Origin: Paulinella micropora
Taxonomy: Eukaryota > Cercozoa > Imbricatea > Euglyphida
NCBI GenBank assembly: GCA_009731375.1
Contig: BJOX01000076.1
Coordinates: forward strand, 923,095 to 957,480
Length of the DNA: 34,386 bases
Direction of reading: 5' to 3'
The first letter of the stretch is position 1; each line of letters opens with the position of its first letter. The notes under the pieces were generated by a model that searched no databases, was not told the origin of the DNA, and saw only the letters and a program-made list of their open reading frames with translations. Positions 27,834 through 34,386 of this stretch are shown in pieces. The position numbers were made by a program, and so were the translations under genes.

Positions 27834-28944
27834 ATGATGAAAGACTTGGAGACAAGACTCCAAAATTTGGAACGCAAAGTTCTTGTTCTCGCAGCAAATA
27901 TACACAGGCCCGATGCTTTGTGTTATACAGAACTTTATTGTGAAACTTTGAAAACCGTATTAAAAGTTGGTAATGATACGATGGCGAATATTAATATTGT
28001 CGGCCGGAAGTTCTTAAATCGATACCGGGATTGGGTGGACGTAAATATGAAAAATTCGACTGGCACTTTGAAGGGAGTGAGTAGTCGGACGGTCATCACG
28101 GGCATCATCACACTGACCTTTAAATTAAAATCCACACGAGTATACCGTATGGACATCTATGTCGTCCCCGGTTACCACGGATCAATATTACTGTCGTATG
28201 ACCAATTAGCTACGATGGGGGCTGTGATTGATTGCGCCGCACGGCGAGTGATATATGGAGTAAAAAGAGGAGAGGAGAGCGATATTGATCCCTTTAACGC
28301 TACTGACTCGTATGAGGCTTATGAGCTGAGTCTAGCGACAGATCACAAAAAGATGGCCATCGTGCATGAGGCACTTGAGGTGTATGTTCACCCCCATGTC
28401 ATAAGACCGGACGAGCTGTCCTGGACAGACAATTGGGAATCCCAAGTGTGCACTGTCACAGTTCCGACATGCCATTGGGACAAAAAGTCTATTGATGACT
28501 TAATCGAGAAGCGAAAGGAGGAGATAATGTGTGTCGCACAAAGAAGCCCGTCGTTGGCGAGATTCGCGGAAGGAGTAGGAGCAGATGTCCATATTACTAA
28601 CGGATACTGTTTCCGTGCGAAAGTAGGAGAAGAAAAAGGGGAGGCGTTTGTACCAAGGAGAACGGGGCAAATCCCGGATACTCCACCAGAAACTATTAAA
28701 AGTTTTATTACTGATTTCTGGGGTGACGAACCCATGTGGCCGCGTTCACTAACTGAAGTGAAGAAATGCTTATGGACTTTATTCGAAAATAATAAGCCGT
28801 ATACTATTATCCTGCCATATAATGAGAAGGCGATATGGGCGCAGGAAATAAGGGACCGGCTTATTGATCATCCTATACCGGTACCCTCTCGCAAGCAACA
28901 GCTAGTGGTGGCTTGTCGTATGGGAACTCGTGAGCAGAGCAGTG
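27834..28944 (+). pseudogene. Protease and linker segment of copy B pol
   Basis: The longest undamaged N-terminal segment of this pol. It encodes NDTMANINIVGRKF, the second protease half ILLSYDQLATMGAVIDC, and the linker through PIPVPSRKQ and ACRMGTREQ, up to the 10-N join. It is nearly identical to copy A, so it confirms that the Met in the protease motif is not a mutation private to A. Confidence 0.75.
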
Positions 28945-29757
28945 NNNNNNNNNNCTAGTGGTGGCTTGACGTTTGGGAACTCGTGAGCAGAGCAGTGCAT
29001 ACAAGCGGAAGCTCAGAGACCTCGACAAGTTGAAATTGATACCGCAAGCATTCACATGCTTTGATGGTTTCTACACCCATAAGGCTCCTTTGCAATACGC
29101 GAGACTTATTGACATGCTGGTGGAGCTCGGCAAAGATGATGAGCCGGACACGGTCACGTATGAAAAGACGGGCCTAGATGATGTCTCGGAAGAGACTTAG
29201 GCTTGGAGGAGGACCCTCAAGCAGACTAAGAAGATGTCTGATGAAGATTTCCAAGAGGCGGCGCGGAAAATTTTAGAAGAAGGAGTAGGCACGGAGAGAG
29301 AAGGAGCTTTTAAAAGCCAAATTGGAGGCGAACAAGGAAGTACCCTCTCGCAAGCAACAGCTAGTGGTGGCTTGTCGTATGGGAACTCGTGAGCAGAGCA
29401 GTGCATACAAGCGGAAACTCAGAGACCTCGACAAGTTGAAATTGATACCGCAAGCATTCACATGCTTTGATGGTTTTTACACCCGTAAAGCTCCTTTGCA
29501 ATACGCGAGACTCATTGACATGCTGGTGGAGCTCGGTAAAGATGATGAGCCGGACACGGTCACGTATGAAAAGACGGGCCTAGATGATGTCTCGGAAGAG
29601 GACTTAGGCTTGGAGGAGGACAGAGAACCCCTCAAGCAACATAAGCAGATGTCTGATGAAGATTTTCAAGAGGCGGCGCGGAAAATATTGGAAGAAGGAG
29701 TAGGCACGGAGAAGGAGAAGGAGCTTTTAAAAGCCAAATTAGAGGCAAACAAGGAAG
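28882..29757 (+). repeat. Internal tandem duplication (~417-bp unit) around a 10-N join
   Basis: The segment equivalent to 8980-9396 of copy A is present twice: once ending at 29340 and again from 29341 (TACCCTCTCGC...). The first copy is split by N at 28945-28954, with 43 bp repeated on both sides of the N. The first copy has several small differences, while the second is almost identical to copy A. Either a real duplication or a join of two overlapping alleles or repeat copies. Confidence 0.85.
28945..28954. other. Assembly join (10 N)
   Basis: Ten N. The sequence before it ends in GAGCAGAGCAGTG and the sequence after it repeats the same 43-bp stretch, so the two contigs overlap rather than leave a gap. 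Confidence 0.97.
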
Positions 29758-31030
29758 TTTTTGACCCTCCACATGCAGGTGGTGTCAAGCCTGAAGATTT
29801 CACTGCGGTTATTTACAAAATACCGGGTGCGGAGCCGTCACCGGCACCACGAAGGGCGAACTTGAGTATACATGAGGCGAAGATAGCGGAGGAGCTAGCA
29901 AGACAGCTGCTCAATGAGGACTTTATTGAGAGATCAACATCTCCAATAGTCTCACAGCCAAGAATAGTGCCAAAGCCAGGAGGAGAATGGCGCCTGACAG
30001 TTAACTATGCTCGTGTTAACAAGGTTCTGGAGGAAGAGAGAAATCCTCTCCCGACATTAGAAGAATGAAGGAGAGTACTGCGGAATGCAAAATTCTATTC
30101 GGTCATTGACCTTAAGAATGGCTTCTGGCAGATACCACTGGAGGAAAAGTCCAGATGGCAGACGGCGTTTGTGGTGGGTATGGAGATATACCAATGGAAA
30201 GTGCTTCCGATGGGTCTCAAGCAAGCCCCAGCACTCTTTCAGAGGGCGATGCAGAAGATGTTAAGCAGTCAGTACGATGATCTGACAGACGGAGGTTTTA
30301 TGAGAAGGAGGGGACAGAAAGCGGGAGAATATGCATTTTGCTATATCGATGACATTATCGTATATTTTACACAATGGAGGAGCATATCGATCATCTGTCC
30401 GATATATTCAGGCGCATCGGAGCTTTTGGCCTGAAATGCAATCTGAAGAAGTGTCAACTTGCCAAGACGAGTGTGACATATTTAGGGTGCGAGATCTCTC
30501 ATAATCGAGTCTCGATATCCAAAGAGAAGAGGGAGGAGATTATGAATCGACCGATACCAAAGAACCGCACTGAATTGCACTCATTCCTTGCGATGGCGCA
30601 ATACTATAGCCAGTTCATACCCAATTGGGGTGCAACACGGGCTAAGTTGGAGAGAATGATTGATTTTGGAGACTTTGAGAAGTGGGATGAAGAGGCTTTG
30701 CAAGCGTTTCATACGCTCAAAGATCTTATTTACAAAGACCCGAAGGATGGAGGACTGGTATTAACGATGCCCGACTTCACGAAACAATTCGTAGTCGATA
30801 CAGACGCATCTAAGTTTGCGATTGGGGCTGTATTACAACAAGAGGATGAGGAGAAGAAATTACGCCCAATCATGTTTATTAGTAGAAGGTTGTGTGCGGC
30901 GGAGAGAAACTATTGCACAAGGCAAAGAGAGGCGTTGGCGGTGGTATGGGCCCTCAAGAGGCTCAGAGAGTATTTGTGGGGAGGACCTCAATTTATTGTT
31001 AGAACTGATCATCATAACCTGTTATGGTTG

Positions 31031-31040
31031 NNNNNNNNNN
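31031..31040. other. Assembly join (10 N)
   Basis: Ten N. In copy A the bases GTTATGGTTG are followed directly by ATGAATCATG. Here the same two blocks sit on either side of the N with a single extra C, so no sequence is missing. Confidence 0.97.
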
Positions 31041-33682
31041 CATGAATCATGAACAGACGGGACGGCTAGCGCGGTGGCAAGCGTTTTTGTGTTGTTTCGA
31101 TTTTACAATGGTCCATCTACCGGGAAAGCGAAATGTGGTCGCTGATAGCCTCTCTAGGCTAGAGTTTAACTCAGAAGTATCGGCGTTGGTGTCCACGGTG
31201 GAGATGGAAGACTTGTCCACTGACAAGGTGTATGAGGTCAGCCACATTGAGGCGATGGAGATGGCGAGTGGAGTCCGATATGACCGCACAGGTCTACGGT
31301 ACAGTCCACAAGGCCCGGATCACGGGATATGTTGTGAGCTACATACCCAGGAGGACGCTGAGTGGTCCTATGAGGTATATGAGAATGCGAAGGCGAACAT
31401 GAAGGAAGAAGAGGAGACGCAGGAAGTTTATGCGGAGCCTCCTCAAGAGCGGAGAAGTGACCTAGACGATGACCCGGAAAGAATCGGGGTACGGCTAGAA
31501 GATGGTACTATCCATATAGCCTCGCCTACCGCATGGAGGCAACAACAGGCTCAAGATCCAGAGTTTAAGGAACTCATACAGTTGTATTAGAACCCTGATG
31601 AGCTAAAGATGAAGAAAGCGATCAAAGATCAAATGAAGGAGATGGGATGGAGAGATGGTCTACTGGTACAAGGGCCTTCACGGTCGCTATGCGTCACAGC
31701 CGGACAAATGGACCCTTTGGGTACCGGAGAGTCTGAGACGATTTATATTTGTCTCGCAGCCCACAATTGCCCACTTTTGGCGCATCCGGGTCGACAACGA
31801 ACTCACATGTTCGTAGCGAGGCGATTCTGGTGGAAGAAGATGAAGGAGGAGATAGATCAGGCGGTGGATGCATGCATCCCGTGCAAGGTAAACAAAACAC
31901 CGCTGAAGGCAAATTTTGGCCTGATCGGCGAATTTCCTCTTCATGCGGGGATGTTTGAGTTTATAGACATTGATCATGTGGGACCTTTCCCAGAATCGAA
32001 GGATGGTTACAAATACCTCCTCACGGCTATTGACAGAGCCACCAATCATGTGTGGATCATCCCTGTCAAAGACGTTACCGGCAAGACGACGGCCAAGGCG
32101 CTGATCGATAGGATCATCTCACAGATCGGAGTACCAAGAAAGATATGTTCTGATCGAGGCTCGGACTTTAATAACGAGGTCATCGACAAACTATCTAAGT
32201 ATTACGGGATGAAATGGCAATATGTTACTGCCTATAACCCGCGAGCAAATGGGAAAATCGAGCGGGTACACAGACCCCTCAAAGCCTCGCTAAAGATGTA
32301 TTGCACGAAGAAGGAGAATCAAAGAGCATGGGTCGAGGCAGCACCATCATTTGCGTTTGCAATGAACTGTCTACCCTCTACGGCGTTAGGAGGCTCGAAG
32401 AGCTCAATCTCGCCATATCAGCCAGTATATGGGCGTGAGCCTGATATCCCGACTTCGCTCCTTCACCCAAAGGACACTTGGGCGGATGCGGATGAGTTGT
32501 TTGGGATGAGACTTAGAGTGAAGATGGAGGCGGAGCAAATAGTCAGGGCGCATAGAGAGGCGGAGCGCCGAAAGACTGATGCTGAAGGGGTGCGACAAGC
32601 GCACTTGGATCAGATCAAATCCAGGTCGGGGATATTGTACTATTGTGCCATCCTCAGGTCCCGAAGGGAGTCAGCTCTACGCTGTTCACTCATTGAAGGA
32701 CCTTATCATGGAACAGACGGGACCTCTGAATTACAAGATCAGGGGCAGAGGGAAGGTGCAAATTGTGAATGTACGAAGGCTGATTAAGTATGATCCCTTC
32801 TTACTGGAAGATGAATCCGTTGAGGAGGCGTTAAAACGGATGAAGGATGATTTCAAAGAGGTGCCGCCCATCCACAAGGAGGCTGGCATAGATCAAGAAG
32901 ATGCTTATCGGGCACCGATAGCTGAGAAGGAGGAGAGTAAAGTTGACAATAAGGAGGCAACTGACCGCATAAGCGCGGTGGGGACTCAGTCTAAGTCTCC
33001 ACGTCAGCACAGCGGAAAGAAGGAGAAGATCACAGAGGCGCAGCTAAGCTTAAGGAGAGCGCGAAATGATCTTATCAACGACCAACCGAGGAAGGTGATG
33101 AGGTCGATGAGATCAAAGGACGTCCACCAGGAGGAGGAGGGGACGGACACTGACCCAAACGCGGGCAGCGTTGAGATTGTCCATGAGCGATGGAAGGAAG
33201 GCGACGAGATAGCAACCATTGCATGGGTGAAAGACGCTTTTTATCTGATGAGACCAGCAGAACAACATGTTGCTGACGACACTCTCTCAGACTTATACTT
33301 AATGCGGGTCGTGGCAGTTCCGCGAAAAACGCGTGTCACACGGGCAGTCAAAATATCATCAGCCGCAAAAATAATAAAACCGATACTCCAGTTTTGGAAA
33401 GGTATGGACCCGGTTGAGGATCCAAAGGCAAGAAATTATCTGCCAGTATATGCAAAAACTCTCGAGACATGGGATGATACAATTACCCCCAGAGACAAGG
33501 ATTACACTGCGTGGACCATTCAGACACTGCCAAGAGGAGTGCTTGACGTCCCTTTTGACTTATCGTTGGGCGGAATCCCTAACAAGATCTGGGACATTCT
33601 TGAACAGTCAAAGTTCGACTTAACTTTTGTTGGTGGCCCACCACCAGGCAAAGAAATCCGCGCCAGACGACGAAGGCAGTGA

Positions 33683-34179
33683 CAAAGAAACTATTTTTCT
33701 TTATGCGTCTCAAATAAACTGATTGATTGCCCACGGCGTATCATGATTTGATCATGCATCATCAGTTATTATTATGAATATTAAAATGACTCAGTGAAAA
33801 AACTTGGCATTCGATCGCAACATACGAGTGCGAAAGGTCGATCGACACTGATACTACACCGTAGACGGGGATCGCTAGTGTAATGAGCGATGGTGTTCCC
33901 GGGTATGACCCTCTTGCAAGTCCTGGGATGATGTTCTCGAAAAAATGAAATGTTCTCTGAACTTCCATTAAATTATTTTTTACGATACATTATATACTGT
34001 CGTACCTGAGCACGGTCAATCTCTACTTGTGTCGGTATATCGCAGGGTTGGGTACTTACACCCCGACTTCGAATATAGTTACTAGGACTGGCCCCCTAGT
34101 ACTATATTATAGAATATCCGCTTAGACAAGGGTATGTCATTATAAAGACTATGTATTTACCGTCGGATCTTCGTGTGGA

Positions 34180-34180
<1 letters not shown>
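33683..34180 (+). other. 3' UTR of Y copy B
   Basis: It matches the 3' UTR of copy A, with AATAAA at 33713-33718 and the same palindrome near 33742. Scattered substitutions and small indels are present. Confidence 0.7.
34080..34101 (+). promoter_or_regulatory. Conserved 3' UTR hairpin, copy B
   Basis: TACTAGG pairs with CCTAGTA around loop ACTGGCCC. Relative to copy A the fourth pair from the loop-distal end has changed on both arms (T-A to C-G), preserving the stem. Confidence 0.6.
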
Positions 34181-34328
<148 letters not shown>

Positions 34329-34386
34329 GTGCTTCTCTGTCAATGGCTGATGCATTTCTGCACATGCGCCTCCATCGTCTCACCCG
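34329..34386. other. Flank right of copy B
   Basis: The last 58 bases are unique and unlike the sequence after the (AAT)n of copy A. They show no LTR-like start. Confidence 0.5.

Larger units (their letters stand above)
27399..33682 (+). pseudogene. pol: Pol of family Y, copy B, with multiple lesions
   Basis: Collinear with the copy A Pol. Lesions seen: loss of one base near 27708 with a shifted, diverged stretch to about 27830; a 10-N join at 28945 with repeated flanks; a tandem duplication of about 0.4 kb ending at 29340; small indels at 29194-29300; GGA to TGA at 30066; loss of a base near 30364 directly after the RT YIDD box; a 10-N join at 31031 that appears to replace no sequence; CAG to TAG near 31588; a 2-base loss near 31666 compensated by a 2-base gain near 31754; loss of a base near 32630; and further small losses near 32695-32710. 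The D-T-M-A protease motif, YIDD, RNase H and integrase catalytic residues are all still encoded in fragments. Confidence 0.9.

Overview
The window is nuclear DNA of a eukaryote, most likely a protist or alga with a repeat-rich genome, although the sequence does not name the organism. The evidence is long microsatellites, eukaryotic AATAAA signals and a stack of LTR-retrotransposons of Ty3/gypsy type. I see no host gene, tRNA, rRNA or CRISPR array. Everything that codes is gag or pol of two related retroelement families, called X and Y here, and all copies lie on the + strand.

Layout. 1-3020 is microsatellites (ATGT, TCTA, CTGT, TATG) around non-coding DNA. 3021-3739 is an LTR of family X (TGTAACACCC...TAATACA) followed by a primer-binding-like site. 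At 3812 a family Y element (copy A) begins. It has a short terminal unit (3812-4046), a leader, an intact gag (4833-7505) and an intact pol (to 13319). Its 3' UTR ends in an (AAT)n tract. Then come a 587-base gap, a 10-bp satellite (14971-15415) and a frameshifted pol of family X (about 16010-21556). A polypurine tract (22101-22117) precedes a second X LTR (22123-22817). The two X LTRs are about 99% identical, so the simplest reading is one X element of about 20 kb carrying Y copy A nested just behind its 5' LTR. After a 0.7-kb AT/ATT microsatellite, Y copy B follows (23583-34328). It is very similar to A but decayed by stops, frameshifts, a 0.4-kb duplication and two 10-N joins.

How it works together. 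Gag should form the particle and bind RNA. Pol supplies protease, reverse transcriptase, RNase H and integrase, and ends in an unfamiliar domain of about 150 aa conserved between X and Y. In Y, gag and pol share one frame and are separated only by a UGA followed by C, with a hairpin about 30 nt downstream. This suggests stop-codon readthrough rather than frameshifting.

The most unusual points are that UGA-C junction, a protease motif reading D-T-M/L-A instead of D-T/S-G-A in both families, and a CCCH-like Gag finger instead of a CCHC knuckle. Others are a 15-20 aa insertion before the RT YIDD box, a conserved region between PR and RT, the conserved Pol C-terminus, and 3' ends that finish in (AAT)n with no visible 3' LTR. 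Names X, Y, A and B are mine; no family assignment by database was possible.
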